DNA of 64,000 nt from Yinghuangia soli (GCF_021502675.1 NZ_JAKFHA010000035.1:21096-85095); one strand, 5' to 3'; counted from the stretch's first letter, positions 29,745 through 39,657 are shown. The notes: generated by a model from the sequence alone, not told the origin. Translations and numbers: made by a program.

Positions 29745-30494
29745 ATGACTTCGCGTTTCATAGCCGGCAGGTGGGCCGTCGCGCTCACGGCGCCCGTCCT
29801 CGCCCTCTCGGTGGCGGTGGGCCCGGCCTCCGCCGTCAGCACGTACGACGTTCCCCTCAACAAGGACCATGTCGGGATCAAGGCAGAAGACAAGGACGTC
29901 AAGAAGCAGAACGACTGCCCGACGTTCGAAGGGCAGAACGCCTGGCACTTCGTCCTGACGAACGGCCAGGCCGAATTCGTCGAGCTCACGGTGACCTTCG
30001 AGCCGGGCGGCACGAAGACGATCACGCAGTTCGGCCCGCCGAGCGCCAAGCACGCCTACGTGGGCGCGGCCCCGGGCGCCAAGCTGGTCTCCGCGACCGC
30101 CAAGGCGACCGCCGAGTCCAAGAAGTTCAACGTGTCGCACGTCTGCCTCGGCACCCCGACGAACCCGCCGACGACCCCGCCGGCGACCACGAAGCCGCCG
30201 AAGACCGAGCCGCCGACGACGCAGCCCCCGTCCACCGGTGGCACCAAGACCCCGCCGCCCACGACTGAGCCCCCGTCCACCGGCGGCACCAAGACCCCGC
30301 CGCCGTCGGGTTCGGTCACGCCGAGCGCCTCCGAGTCGGTCTCCGCGAGTGGCGGCGGCAGCACCGGTGGCGGCGGCGGTTCGCTCGCCCAGACCGGTGG
30401 CATCGCGGTGGGCGGCATCCTCGCCCTCTCGGCCGGCCTGGTCGGCGTGGGCTACTACGTGCGCCGGCGTGCCGCGGGCAGCCACGAGGCCTGA
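29745..30494 (+). CDS. Sortase-anchored secreted protein (LAQTG)
   Basis: 249-residue surface protein. The N-terminal signal peptide runs to about residue 31 (VGPASA-VSTYD). A globular part of about 110 residues contains two cysteines, in NDCPTF and HVCLG, that may form a disulfide. A Pro/Thr linker with repeats of PPSTGGTKTPPP follows, then a Gly/Ser stretch. The C-terminus is a sorting signal: LAQTG at 214-218, a hydrophobic helix and YYVRRRAAG. LAXTG is the motif used by class E sortases in high-GC actinobacteria. Start ATG preceded by AGGGGTGG. No sortase gene is in the window. Confidence 0.88.
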   Translation: MTSRFIAGRWAVALTAPVLALSVAVGPASAVSTYDVPLNKDHVGIKAEDKDVKKQNDCPTFEGQNAWHFVLTNGQAEFVELTVTFEPGGTKTITQFGPPSAKHAYVGAAPGAKLVSATAKATAESKKFNVSHVCLGTPTNPPTTPPATTKPPKTEPPTTQPPSTGGTKTPPPTTEPPSTGGTKTPPPSGSVTPSASESVSASGGGSTGGGGGSLAQTGGIAVGGILALSAGLVGVGYYVRRRAAGSHEA

Positions 30495-30550
30495 TCCGCA
30501 CCACGATGCGCGGCGTATGACGCCTGACGCATGAAGCACCGAGTACGACG

Positions 30551-30583
30551 AAGGCCCGGACCGCGTGACGCGGTCCGGGCCTT
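30551..30583. terminator. Perfect 15-bp hairpin terminator
   Basis: Arms AAGGCCCGGACCGCG and CGCGGTCCGGGCCTT with a TGA loop, between the surface-protein gene and the convergent ArsR gene; can act on both strands. Confidence 0.9.
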
Positions 30584-30617
30584 CGGGCTTTCCGGCGGCG
30601 GGTGCGGGGCCTCGGCC

Positions 30618-30977
30618 TCAGTCGTGCGGCGCCTGCCCGCTCACCCGGTGGTCCGCGTGGCTCAGCGCCTCCAGGACGAGCCGGCGCAAGTGCCCGTCGC
30701 TCAGCCGGTAATGGACGTGCCGCCCCTCGCGCCGGGTCTCGACCAGACCGGCCAGCCGCAGTTTGGCGAGGTGTTGGCTGACCGCGGTGCGCGACGCCGC
30801 GCACTGCTCGGCCAGCGTCCCGACGTCGGCTTCCTCCTGGGCGAGCAGCCACAGCAGGTGCAGCCGGGTGGCATCGGACAGCAGCGCGAACACCGCGGCC
30901 GCCTCGGCGAGGCGCGCACTGTCCGGGGCCTCCAGATGCGCATGGGGTGCAGGTGGGAGCGGGTCGCGGTCCGGCAT
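30618..30977 (-). CDS. ArsR/SmtB family repressor
   Basis: 119-residue winged-helix regulator: FALLSDATRLHLLWLLAQEEADVGTLAEQCAASRTAVSQHLAKLRLAGLVETRREGRHVHYRLSD. There are no clear cysteine ligands at the helix-3 site; the C-terminus has HADHRVSG. The ATG at 30977 is preferred over a GTG at 30983; neither has a strong ribosome binding site. Divergent from an MFS exporter, with a perfect palindrome between them that is the likely binding site. Confidence 0.9.
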   Translation of the reverse strand: MPDRDPLPPAPHAHLEAPDSARLAEAAAVFALLSDATRLHLLWLLAQEEADVGTLAEQCAASRTAVSQHLAKLRLAGLVETRREGRHVHYRLSDGHLRRLVLEALSHADHRVSGQAPHD

Positions 30978-31040
30978 AGGCACAGCTTAGGTCGGGGGCG
31001 TGCGGGCGGCCGACGCCGACACCGGCCCTCATGTATCTGT

Positions 31041-31062
31041 CATGTGCGCACTTGCGCACATG
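31041..31062. promoter_or_regulatory. Perfect palindrome, likely ArsR operator
   Basis: Ten-base arms CATGTGCGCA and TGCGCACATG around CT, with flanking ATGTAT on both sides. It lies between the divergent ArsR and MFS genes, about 55 bases before the MFS start, in an AT-rich segment. The two-fold symmetric layout suits an ArsR dimer. Confidence 0.75.
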
Positions 31063-31116
31063 TATGTATTCTGGGGGAGGTCAGCAACTGGATCCGCTCC
31101 GGCCCGAGGAAGCCCC

Positions 31117-32406
31117 ATGCTCACCGTCCTGCGCAACCGCACCTACCGCCGGCTCTTCGCCGCCCAGGTCATCGCCCTGGTCGGCACCGGCCTGGCCACC
31201 GTGGCGCTGGGCCTGCTCGCGTACGACATCGCCGGCCCCGCGGCCGGGTCGGTGCTCGGCACCGCGCTGGCCATCAAGATGGCGGCGTACGTCGGGATCG
31301 CCCCGCTGGTGGCCGCGGTCGCCGACCGGGTGCCGCGCCGGACGCTGATGGCCGGTGCGGACGTGATCCGCGCGGGCGTCGCCCTGATGCTGCCGTTCGT
31401 CGACCAGGTGTGGCAGGTGTACGTCCTGGTCTTCGCGCTGCAGGCCGCGTCCGCGGCGTTCACGCCCACCTTCCAGGCGGTCATCCCGGACGTCCTTCCC
31501 GAGGAGCGCGACTACACCCGGGCGCTGTCGCTGTCCCGGCTGGCCTACGACCTCGAAATGCTGTTCAGCCCGGTGCTCGCCGCGGCCCTGCTGGCGCTGG
31601 TCAGCTACAACTCGCTGTTCCTCGGCACCGTCGCGGGCTTCGCGGCATCGGCGGTACTGGTCGTCTCCGCCGTCCTCCCGGCACCCGGTGTGGCACCTGG
31701 TGCGGCACCGCAGCAGGGCAGCGCGTACGCCAAGGCGACGGCAGGCGCCCGGCTGTTCTTCCGCACGCCGCGCCTGCGGGCGCTGCTCGCGCTCAACCTC
31801 GCCGTGGCCGCGTCCAGCGCGACGGTCCTGGTCAACACCGTGGTCTATGTGCGTGACGAGTTCGGCCGCCCGGCCGGCGACGTGGCCCTTGCCCTCGGTG
31901 CGTACGGTTTGGGCTCGATGGCCGTCGCACTCGCGCTGCCGCGGGTGCTCGAACGGTTCTCGGACCGGGCCGTCATGCTCCGCGGCGCGCTGCTCCTCGG
32001 GGCCGGCTTCGCAGCGCTCGGGGCCACCGCCTTCGCCCCGCCCGCGGCGTGGCGCTGGCCGGCGCTGCTCGCCGTCTGGGCGTTCTTCGGCGCCGCGGGC
32101 TCGATGGTGCTCACGCCGTCCGGCCGCGTCATCCGCCGCAGCGCGCCGGCCGAGCAGCTGCCGCAGGCCTTCGCCGCGCAGTTCTCGCTGTCGCACGTCG
32201 CGTGGCTGGTCACCTACCCGCTGGCCGGATGGCTCGGCGCCGCGAGCGGACTCCCGGTCGCCGCCGTGGTGTTGGGCCTGGTCTCGGTCACCGCGGCTCT
32301 TGCCGCAGTACGCCTGTGGCGGCCCGCGCACCCCGTCGCCCCGGTGGCGCACATCCACGCCACGACCTCGGCTGAAAGCCGCGAACAACTACGGCGTGCC
32401 AGCTAG
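31117..32406 (+). CDS. Major facilitator superfamily exporter
   Basis: 429-residue polytopic transporter. The pattern between the first helices is MAAYVGIAPLVAAVADRVPRRTLM, the MFS loop 2-3 motif region, and the overall layout resembles the EntS-like drug and siderophore exporter group. It ends with a His-containing tail (VAHIHATTSAE) that could bind metal. GAGGA at 31106-31110 supports the ATG. Probably repressed by the divergent ArsR protein; substrate unknown. A lipoprotein redoxin gene follows within 50 bases. Confidence 0.85.
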   Translation: MLTVLRNRTYRRLFAAQVIALVGTGLATVALGLLAYDIAGPAAGSVLGTALAIKMAAYVGIAPLVAAVADRVPRRTLMAGADVIRAGVALMLPFVDQVWQVYVLVFALQAASAAFTPTFQAVIPDVLPEERDYTRALSLSRLAYDLEMLFSPVLAAALLALVSYNSLFLGTVAGFAASAVLVVSAVLPAPGVAPGAAPQQGSAYAKATAGARLFFRTPRLRALLALNLAVAASSATVLVNTVVYVRDEFGRPAGDVALALGAYGLGSMAVALALPRVLERFSDRAVMLRGALLLGAGFAALGATAFAPPAAWRWPALLAVWAFFGAAGSMVLTPSGRVIRRSAPAEQLPQAFAAQFSLSHVAWLVTYPLAGWLGAASGLPVAAVVLGLVSVTAALAAVRLWRPAHPVAPVAHIHATTSAESREQLRRAS

Positions 32407-32452
32407 CATCGTTGGCGCTCGCGCCCTGCTCCTCTGTCCCAGGAGTTGTGAG

Positions 32453-33040
32453 ATGCGTGTACGACTGATCGCCGTTCTGCTGGCCGCAGTTGCCGCCGTC
32501 ACGATGTCCGGCTGCGGGTCCGAGTCGAAGACCGCGGCGCCCGCCGCGGCACCCTCGACCGGCCCGCAGAACGGCACCGGAACAGCGCGCACCGCCGCCG
32601 CTCCCGCCGACGGTGCCGCGCAATCCGCGGCACCCCCGGACCTGTTGGTGTTCACCGCGACCACCATCGACCGCAAGCCGATCGCCGGTGTGACCCTGCT
32701 GGGCAGACCCGCGGTGCTGTGGTTCTGGTCGGCGGCCTGCACCGCATGCCGCGCCCAGGCCGCGGAGACCGACAAGGCCGCCGCCCTCACCGAAGGCCGC
32801 GCCACGGTCCTCGGCGTCGCCGCGGCCGGCGAACCCGCCGCGCTCCGCGACTTCGTCACCGTCACCAAGACCGCGGCCATCGCGCACATTTCCGATGCCT
32901 CGGGTGCGCTGTGGACCCGGTTCGGCGTCACCGAACCGGGCACGTACGTCATCCTCGACAGCGCCGGCGCGGTCGCCTACCGCGGCGTACTCCCGCGTGC
33001 CGACGGCCTCCTCGGCCGCATCACCCCGCTCATCCGCTGA
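32453..33040 (+). CDS. Thioredoxin-fold lipoprotein
   Basis: 195 residues. The lipobox ends at Cys21 (VTMSGC), then an Ala/Pro/Thr linker of about 45 residues, then a TlpA/AhpC-like thioredoxin domain. The redox motif is WSAACTACRAQ (CxxC), with TEPGTYVILDSAGAVAYRGVLP carrying the cis-Pro strand and turn. It probably works outside the membrane in thiol exchange. AGGAG precedes the ATG. Located directly after the MFS gene, so likely in the same ArsR-controlled transcript. Confidence 0.85.
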   Translation: MRVRLIAVLLAAVAAVTMSGCGSESKTAAPAAAPSTGPQNGTGTARTAAAPADGAAQSAAPPDLLVFTATTIDRKPIAGVTLLGRPAVLWFWSAACTACRAQAAETDKAAALTEGRATVLGVAAAGEPAALRDFVTVTKTAAIAHISDASGALWTRFGVTEPGTYVILDSAGAVAYRGVLPRADGLLGRITPLIR

Positions 33041-33304
33041 CGCTTCCGGCGGCCGCGGCGAAACTCCCGCGACACGGCGGCCCCGGCGTCACGATCGTCT
33101 CGGCCCGCTACCGGCGTCCGATCCTCGGCCCCGGCCCGGCTTCCTGATGCTCCGTCACACCGCTCCTGGGGCAGTCCCCCCGCGCCCGGGGTAGGGCTTT
33201 CCCCACCCCAGGACGGGCGGCGCCCCCATGGGCCCGAAGGCCGCGGATTTCTAGGTTGGAGGTACGCGGACGACAGGCTCCGCCGGGGGTTGAGGAGCAC
33301 ACCA

Positions 33305-33808
33305 GTGAGCAGCAAGCAGACCGGGCCGATCGCCTCGTTCGTCCGCTTCGTGGTCTGCGGCGGCGGCACCGGGATCGCCTCCAGCGCGGCCCTGGTCCAG
33401 CTGTCCGGCACCATGTCGATGGCGGTCGCCAACGCGATCGTGACCGTGCTGTCCACCCTGCTCGCCAACGAGCTGCACAGCCGGATCACCTTCGGCAACG
33501 GCCGCGCGAGCCTGCAGGTGCACCTGCAGTCCTCCGGCACCGCGGCGGTCTGCTACCTGTTCACCACCGCCGCGATGCTGGTGCTGGACGCGGTGGCCGC
33601 GAACCCCGGCGCGCTGACCGAGCAGGCCGTCTACCTGTCCGCGTCCGGCCTGGCCGGCGTCGGGCGGTTCGTGGTCCTGCGGATCTTCGTCTTCGCCCGA
33701 CCGAAGGCCGCCGAGCCCGCCGAGACCGCCGCCCCCGCGCTGGTCGCCGCCAAGAACCCGGTCGCCGCACCGGTGTTCGCCCGCACCGAGGTCGCCGTCG
33801 CGGCCTGA
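33305..33808 (+). CDS. GtrA-like small membrane protein
   Basis: 167 residues with four hydrophobic helices. FVRFVVCGGGTGIASSAALVQL, VLSTLLANELHSRITFGNG and GRFVVLRIFVFAR fit the GtrA/DPMS family, whose members help move lipid-linked sugars across the membrane. The C-terminal 35 residues are Ala/Pro-rich. GAGGAG at 33292-33297 supports the GTG start. Isolated gene; after it come short tandem repeats of ACACCCGGA. Confidence 0.65.
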   Translation: MSSKQTGPIASFVRFVVCGGGTGIASSAALVQLSGTMSMAVANAIVTVLSTLLANELHSRITFGNGRASLQVHLQSSGTAAVCYLFTTAAMLVLDAVAANPGALTEQAVYLSASGLAGVGRFVVLRIFVFARPKAAEPAETAAPALVAAKNPVAAPVFARTEVAVAA

Positions 33809-33913
33809 CCGCCCGCGGCACCCGGCAAGACCCGGAAACACCCGGAAACACCCGGCAAGACCGGGAAAGACCCCGAGGCACCCGCAACGCCCGCCGGCCG
33901 AGGCGGGGCCGGC

Positions 33914-34669
33914 TCAGGAACCCGCCGGCCCCGCCTTGAACTCGACCGGCCCGAGGTCCATCGCGAACGTCCCGTCCGGATACAGCATCGGGCGGTTCTC
34001 GCTGTGCGACTCGCTGTAGGCCTCGACATGCGTCAGCACGATGCCGTCCGGCGCGGTGAAGTCGATGAGCGCGATGGCCACCCAGTACGCGGTCTCGTTC
34101 GCCTCGTACAGCGGTGCGGTGACGGTGCTGCCCCGGCCGTCCGCCACCACCGCGCGGGCCCCGTAGCTCTTGAAGCTGCCGACCCCGTTGCCGACCGCGC
34201 TGTACGCGCAGATCAGCACGAAGCCCTGCCGGTCCGGCCGCGTGATGCGGACCGTCTCGACGCCGGGGACCTGCGCATCGCCGTCGAGGGCGATGTACGG
34301 CGCGCGGTCCGCCGCACCGAGGTGGTTCCAGTAGACCGCGCCGGCCCTCGGGTTCTTCAGCGCGTCGTACGACAGGTCCTCCAGCTCGTGCGGGAGCCGG
34401 CCGATCGTGCGCTTGCTGCCGATGCGGTCCAGGTCGCCGGCCACGTCGTCGGCCGCCACGTACAGCGCGTACAGGTCGAGGTCGGCGCCCTTGTCGCGGC
34501 GCTCGCTGCTGCCGCCGTCCCACTCCAGGGTCGCGGTCACGGTCACGTCCGCATCGCTCTTGTCGAAGGCGATGGTGGCCTGCCCGCCCTTGCCGAGGCT
34601 GACCGCGCCCAGCGCTCCCGGCCCGGACCCGCCCGGGCGCGCGGCGTCGGGGCTGGAGGGGAGGTCCAT
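33914..34669 (-). CDS. TerD-family protein
   Basis: 251-residue cytoplasmic protein. AVSLGKGGQATIAFD, TLEWDG, KGADLDLYALYV and RQGFVLICAYSAV match the calcium-binding TerD fold of the tellurium/stress response proteins, and the ending MLYPDGTFAMDLGPVEFK is typical of the TerA-like branch. The ATG at 34669 is set by GAGGAG upstream. It stands alone rather than in a full ter cluster. The 3' end overlaps a 13-bp stem (33901-33913 with 33924-33936) that may be its terminator. Confidence 0.8.
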   Translation of the reverse strand: MDLPSSPDAARPGGSGPGALGAVSLGKGGQATIAFDKSDADVTVTATLEWDGGSSERRDKGADLDLYALYVAADDVAGDLDRIGSKRTIGRLPHELEDLSYDALKNPRAGAVYWNHLGAADRAPYIALDGDAQVPGVETVRITRPDRQGFVLICAYSAVGNGVGSFKSYGARAVVADGRGSTVTAPLYEANETAYWVAIALIDFTAPDGIVLTHVEAYSESHSENRPMLYPDGTFAMDLGPVEFKAGPAGS

Positions 34670-34813
34670 GGATGCTCCTCGCAAACGGGGTATTCAGCAG
34701 GTTAGTCGTATTCGCAGGACAGCGCCCGCACCGAAATCCGACGGCCGGGCACCGATGAGTCCGCGGCACCGCCGCGGTCCTATACGGCAGAGACCCTCGA
34801 TCGGGAGGTTGCG

Positions 34814-35287
34814 ATGAGCGCCCCATTCAGCACGTGCCTGTGGTTCGACGGATGCGCCGAGGAAGCGGTGCAGCACTACCTGTCCGTCTTCAAGGACGGC
34901 AGCACCGGCCGGATCACCCGCTACACCGAGGCCGGCCCGGGCCCCGAGGGCAGTGTGATGGCGATCGAGTTCACCATCAACGGCCAGGACTTCATGGCCC
35001 TCAACGGCGGCCCGATGTTCAAGTTCACCGAGGCCGTGTCGTTCCAGATCAGGTGCGCCGACCAGGACGAGGTCGACTACTACTGGGACCGGCTCACCGA
35101 AGGCGGCGAGGAGAGCCAGTGCGGCTGGCTCAAGGACAAGTTCGGCGTGTCCTGGCAGGTCTACCCGGCCGACCTCCCCGACCTGATCGCCGACCCGGAG
35201 CGCGGCCCCCGGACCGCCCAGGCGATGTACGAGATGTCCAAGATCGACTACGCGGCGCTGCGCAGGGCGTACGACGGCACCGCGTGA
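34814..35287 (+). CDS. PhnB-like VOC protein
   Basis: 157-residue cytoplasmic protein with the PhnB/glyoxalase-like fold: TCLWFDGCAEEAVQHYLSVFKDG, then AIEFTINGQDFMALNGGP and KDKFGVSWQVYP. Family members are often called 3-demethylubiquinone methyltransferase-like but have no proven activity. GGGAGG precedes the ATG. A strong terminator follows. Confidence 0.85.
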   Translation: MSAPFSTCLWFDGCAEEAVQHYLSVFKDGSTGRITRYTEAGPGPEGSVMAIEFTINGQDFMALNGGPMFKFTEAVSFQIRCADQDEVDYYWDRLTEGGEESQCGWLKDKFGVSWQVYPADLPDLIADPERGPRTAQAMYEMSKIDYAALRRAYDGTA

Positions 35288-35297
35288 CAGCGGGACG

Positions 35298-35330
35298 GCG
35301 GTCCGATCGGCATGGCGCCGATCGGACCGC
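35298..35330. terminator. 14-bp perfect hairpin
   Basis: Arms GCGGTCCGATCGGC and GCCGATCGGACCGC with a five-base loop, between the convergent PhnB-like and epoxide hydrolase genes. Confidence 0.88.
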
Positions 35331-35382
35331 TGCCGCGCGCCCGTGATCCGCGGGTCTGCCGGGCACGGGGCGGTCGCACAGG

Positions 35383-36471
35383 TCAGTGGTGCGCGAGGAA
35401 GAACCTGCGGATGTCCGCGGCCAGCAGCTCGGGGACCTCCAGGCCGGGGAAGTGCCCGCCGTCCTCGAACTCCGACCAGTGCACGATGTTGTCCACCGCC
35501 GCCTCCGCGTACGGCCGGATGGACTGCGTGATGTCGTGCGGCAGCACCGCCACGCCCAGCGGCTGCTTGCTGACCACCTTGGCGGGCTTGCCGCTCTCCC
35601 GGTGCAGCCGGGCGGCGGATCCGGCGGTCCCGGTCAGCCAGTACAGCATCACGTTCGTCAGCACCCGGTCGTCGCCGATGGCGAAGTCGGGCCCGGCCCA
35701 TTCGGTCATGGTGTCCAGCAGCCAGGCGAGTTGCCCGATCGGCGAGTCGGTGAGGGCGTACGCGAGGGTCTGCGGCCGGGTCGAGTTGAGCACCCGCGCA
35801 CCGGGCTGGTTCGCCATGTAGTTCTTGAGCTTGGCCAGCCGGGCCTGGTCGGACGCGGACAGCTCGATCGCCTCGCTGCCCGGCGGGGGCGGGGTGGGCA
35901 GGTAGTTCACGTGCACCGCGGCGACGTGCTCGGCATCGTGGTGGCCCAGCGCCCGGGCGACGCCGGAGCCCCAGTCGCCGCCCTGCGCGCCGTACCGCTC
36001 GTAGCCCAGCCGCCGCATGAGTTCGGCGAAGGCGAGCGCGACGCGCGTGACGTCCCAGCCGCGGTCCTTGGTGGGACCGGAGAATCCCCAGCCCGGTATG
36101 GACGGGATCACCAGGTGGAAGTCCGCCGACAGCGGGCCGATCACGTCCAGGAACTCCACGATCGAGCCGGGCCAGCCGTGCGTGAGGATCAGCGGGAACG
36201 CGTCCGGCTTCGCGGAGCGCACATGCAGGAAGTGGATGCGCTGCCCGTCGATCTCGGTGACGAACTGCGGGTGGCTGTTGAGCTCGGCCTCCTGCTTGCG
36301 CCAGTCGTAGCCGTGCCGCCAGTAGTCGGCCAGCTCCCGGACGCGCGCCACGGGGATCCCGTAGTCCCAGTCGGCGTCGGGTAGTTCGTCGGGCCACCGG
36401 GCGTTGTCCAGGCGTGCGTGCAGGTAGTCGAGGTCGGCCTGCGGGATCTCGATGCGGAACGGCTCGATCAT
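35383..36471 (-). CDS. Epoxide hydrolase (EHN-type alpha/beta hydrolase)
   Basis: 362 residues. The N-terminal EHN domain begins with PFRIEIPQADLDYLHARLDNARWPDE. The hydrolase core has the oxyanion loop THGWPGS, the nucleophile motif GGDWGSGVA (Asp) and the catalytic His in EDGGHFPGLE. It would open epoxides to diols in the cytoplasm. TGGAG eight bases upstream supports the ATG at 36471. The MarR-like gene lies 83 bases upstream on the same strand, so the two are likely cotranscribed. Confidence 0.9.
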   Translation of the reverse strand: MIEPFRIEIPQADLDYLHARLDNARWPDELPDADWDYGIPVARVRELADYWRHGYDWRKQEAELNSHPQFVTEIDGQRIHFLHVRSAKPDAFPLILTHGWPGSIVEFLDVIGPLSADFHLVIPSIPGWGFSGPTKDRGWDVTRVALAFAELMRRLGYERYGAQGGDWGSGVARALGHHDAEHVAAVHVNYLPTPPPPGSEAIELSASDQARLAKLKNYMANQPGARVLNSTRPQTLAYALTDSPIGQLAWLLDTMTEWAGPDFAIGDDRVLTNVMLYWLTGTAGSAARLHRESGKPAKVVSKQPLGVAVLPHDITQSIRPYAEAAVDNIVHWSEFEDGGHFPGLEVPELLAADIRRFFLAHH

Positions 36472-36554
36472 GATCGGCTCCAGTCTGCTCGGGTGGCTTC
36501 GGGTTGCTTCGGATGGATTCAGGTGGCGGCGGGTCGGGTGCGTGCGGTCGCGGG

Positions 36555-37007
36555 TCAGGCCTCCGCGAGCACCGCGTCCAGCTGCGCGGTGACCTGGGCG
36601 AGCACCCGGCCCGCGGTGGCGAGGTCGGCGGCCGGGATGCCGGCGTACGCCCGCTGCATCGCGGTCTCGACCTCGCCGCGGACCGCGAGGAAGACCTCCT
36701 GCCCGGCCTCGGTGACCCAGGCGTCGGAGCCCGACAGGTGCAGCGCGCCCGCGGCGGCCAGGTCGGCGAGCACCGCACGCCCGGTCTCCGCGTCGGTCTT
36801 GAGTGCGCCGCGGAGGCGGGCCAGCAGCTGTTCGGCGGGGAGTTCGCCGCCGGCCGCGGCGGCGAGCGCCAGGCCGACCCACTGCTGGTAGGCCATGCCC
36901 GGGTGGCTGCGCAGGATCTTGTCGAGCAGCGCGCGGTGCGCGTTCTCGGCCTGGCCGAGGACCTGCGGGTTGAGCGTGATCGCGGCGGTGGCGGGGGTGC
37001 TGGTCAT
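36555..37007 (-). CDS. MarR-like winged-helix regulator
   Basis: 150 residues. Helical N-terminus, then a winged helix (LPAEQLLARLRGALKTDAETGRAVLADLAAAGALHLSG, then AWVTEAGQEVF) and a C-terminal dimer helix. The recognition helix is less canonical than usual. It precedes the epoxide hydrolase on the same strand and is divergent from an ABC exporter pair. The AT-rich repeat at 37051-37077 is a likely binding site controlling both sides. Confidence 0.75.
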   Translation of the reverse strand: MTSTPATAAITLNPQVLGQAENAHRALLDKILRSHPGMAYQQWVGLALAAAAGGELPAEQLLARLRGALKTDAETGRAVLADLAAAGALHLSGSDAWVTEAGQEVFLAVRGEVETAMQRAYAGIPAADLATAGRVLAQVTAQLDAVLAEA

Positions 37008-37050
37008 CGTGGACTCCTCGGTGCGGGTCGGTGGCTACGAGAGATAATAT

Positions 37051-37077
37051 ACATAGCTATTAAGTACATGGCTACTA
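37051..37077. promoter_or_regulatory. Operator-like repeat upstream of MarR gene
   Basis: Direct repeats ACATAGCTATTA (37051-37062) and ACATGGCTACTA (37066-37077) at a 15-base period; the same segment forms an inverted repeat TAGCTAT/ATGGCTA with one mismatch. The surrounding AGATAATATACAT is very AT-rich, as expected for a promoter. Confidence 0.6.
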
Positions 37078-37290
37078 ATTTCTTGCGGTGATCTGCCGCG
37101 GACCGGCGCCGCCCCCGGAGGGCCCGTCGCGCGGCCGGCCGCCACCTTGAGTGCACGGCCTGACCGGACGCTGACCGCTCTCCTCCGGACCGGTCAGCCG
37201 ATGGTGCGCTGCCGGTCAGCGCGTCCGGCGACATTGGCGGAGCCAGGGCAAGCCGCCCCGAAGAGTCCGAAGGACGCAGAGGAGACAGCG

Positions 37291-38088
<798 letters not shown>

Positions 38089-38173
38089 CGCCCCGCCGCC
38101 CCGAACCCCGCGCACGCACCCCTGTACGCACCCCCCGCACGCACCCCCGCATGCACCTCGAAGGAGTCCGATC

Positions 38174-39526
38174 ATGTTCACGCTGGCCCTCAGCTCCCTC
38201 CGGCACCGGATCGGCGGGTTCGCGGCGAGCTTCCTGGCGATGTTCCTCGGTGCGGCGATCCTCATGTCCTTCGCCGCCATGCTCGACACCGCGGGCGGCT
38301 CCGGCGTGGACGCGACGAGCCGGGAGACACTGACCACCATGGGTGCCGTGGTCGGCGGATGGGGCCTGCTGCTGGTGATGTTCGCGGTCACCTCGACGCT
38401 GACCCTGTCGGTCCGCCGGCGCTCCGCCGAGATGGCCCTGCTGCGCTCCGTCGGGGCGACGCCCGGCCAGGTCACCGGACTGATCGCGGGGGAGACCGCG
38501 GTGCTCGCCGCCGCGGCCGCCGCGCTGGCGATCGCGCCCGGCATGCTGGGCGGCCGCATGCTGCTCGAACTCCTCGCCTCCACCGGCCAGGTGGACGAGA
38601 GCGTCGGCTACGCCTTCGGCCCGATCGCGCTCGCCATGGGCATCTCGGTCACCTTCGTCGCGGCCACCCTGGCCGCGCTGATCACCGCCCGCCGCGCGGT
38701 GCGGATGAACGCCGCCGCAGCCCTGGGCGCCGCGGCCGTCGACGACCGCAGGCTCACCAAGAAGCGCATCGCGGCCGGTGTCGCCTTCCTGCTGCTCGCC
38801 CTCAACCTGGCCGTGGTGACCGCAACGGTCATGAAGGGCAAGGGCTCCGACGCCATGCAGACCGCCGGCCAGACCTCGATCTGGGCCGCGATCGGCCTCG
38901 CCGTCCTCGCCCCCGCGCTGGTCCGCAAGGCCGCCGCCTTGGTCGCCGGGCCGCTGGAGCGGCGCGGCCTGGCCGGCTACCTGACCGCGCAGAACCTGCG
39001 CCGGCACACCGGCCGCCTGGCCGCGGTGGTCATGCCCGTGGTGCTGTTCACCGCGATCGGCACCGGCACGCTGGTGATGCAGGCCGTCGAGAACGACGCC
39101 ATGTCCGCCGCGGGACTCGCCAAGACCAACGAGCAGAAGAACATCGAGACGCTCAACTTCGTGGTGATCGGCATGATCGTCGCCTTCGCCGCGATCATGC
39201 TGGTGAACACCCTGGTCGCGGCCACCGCCGACCGGCGCCGCGAGTTCGCGCAGACCCGGCTGGCCGGCGCCACGCCCCGGCAGGTCCTGGACGTCGTGCT
39301 GCTCGAGGGCGCGGTCCTCACCGTGATCGGCGTCCTGTGCGGCACATTCGCCGCGCTGTTCACCGTCCTGCCGTACAGCTACGCCCGCACCGGCTCGTTC
39401 CTGCCCGAGGCGGGGGCCGGCATCTACCTCGCCATCGTCGCGGTCGCCGCGCTGCTGACCGTCGCCACCGGGTACGCCGCGGCCCGCCGCACGATGCGCA
39501 CCCCGGCGGTCGCCGCGGTCGCCTGA
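38174..39526 (+). CDS. FtsX-like ABC permease
   Basis: 450-residue membrane partner of the preceding ATPase. Two FtsX domains are visible, each with RRRSAEMALLRSVGATPGQV or RRREFAQTRLAGATPRQV just after a membrane helix; these loops contact the ATPase. An N-terminal helix is followed by a short outside region rather than the large periplasmic domain of MacB. AAGGAG precedes the ATG. Likely controlled with the ATPase by the nearby MarR-like protein. Confidence 0.9.
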   Translation: MFTLALSSLRHRIGGFAASFLAMFLGAAILMSFAAMLDTAGGSGVDATSRETLTTMGAVVGGWGLLLVMFAVTSTLTLSVRRRSAEMALLRSVGATPGQVTGLIAGETAVLAAAAAALAIAPGMLGGRMLLELLASTGQVDESVGYAFGPIALAMGISVTFVAATLAALITARRAVRMNAAAALGAAAVDDRRLTKKRIAAGVAFLLLALNLAVVTATVMKGKGSDAMQTAGQTSIWAAIGLAVLAPALVRKAAALVAGPLERRGLAGYLTAQNLRRHTGRLAAVVMPVVLFTAIGTGTLVMQAVENDAMSAAGLAKTNEQKNIETLNFVVIGMIVAFAAIMLVNTLVAATADRRREFAQTRLAGATPRQVLDVVLLEGAVLTVIGVLCGTFAALFTVLPYSYARTGSFLPEAGAGIYLAIVAVAALLTVATGYAAARRTMRTPAVAAVA

Positions 39527-39555
39527 CCGCAGCCGCCTGAAGGACAGCCCGAACA

Positions 39556-39614
39556 CCCGAACATCCGAGCACCCCCACCTGGACGAACCGGGTGGGGGTG
39601 CTCGGATGTTCGGG
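39556..39614. terminator. Very long perfect hairpin (24 bp stem)
   Basis: Arms at 39556-39579 and 39591-39614 are perfectly complementary over 24 bases, with an 11-base loop. It ends the ABC operon and is the strongest hairpin seen in the window. The word CCCGAACA occurs twice in the left flank. Confidence 0.92.
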
Positions 39615-39657
39615 CCGCAAACCGTTGCGTTGTCCGTACCGGCTCGTTGGAGGCGGC

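Noticed and set aside
33914..34669. Tellurium resistance operon
   Set aside because: Only one TerD-like gene is present; no terB, terC, terZ or associated genes adjoin.
34814..35287. 3-demethylubiquinone methyltransferase
   Set aside because: That label is a legacy family name; the protein is a VOC fold without a SAM-binding motif, and streptomycetes use menaquinone.
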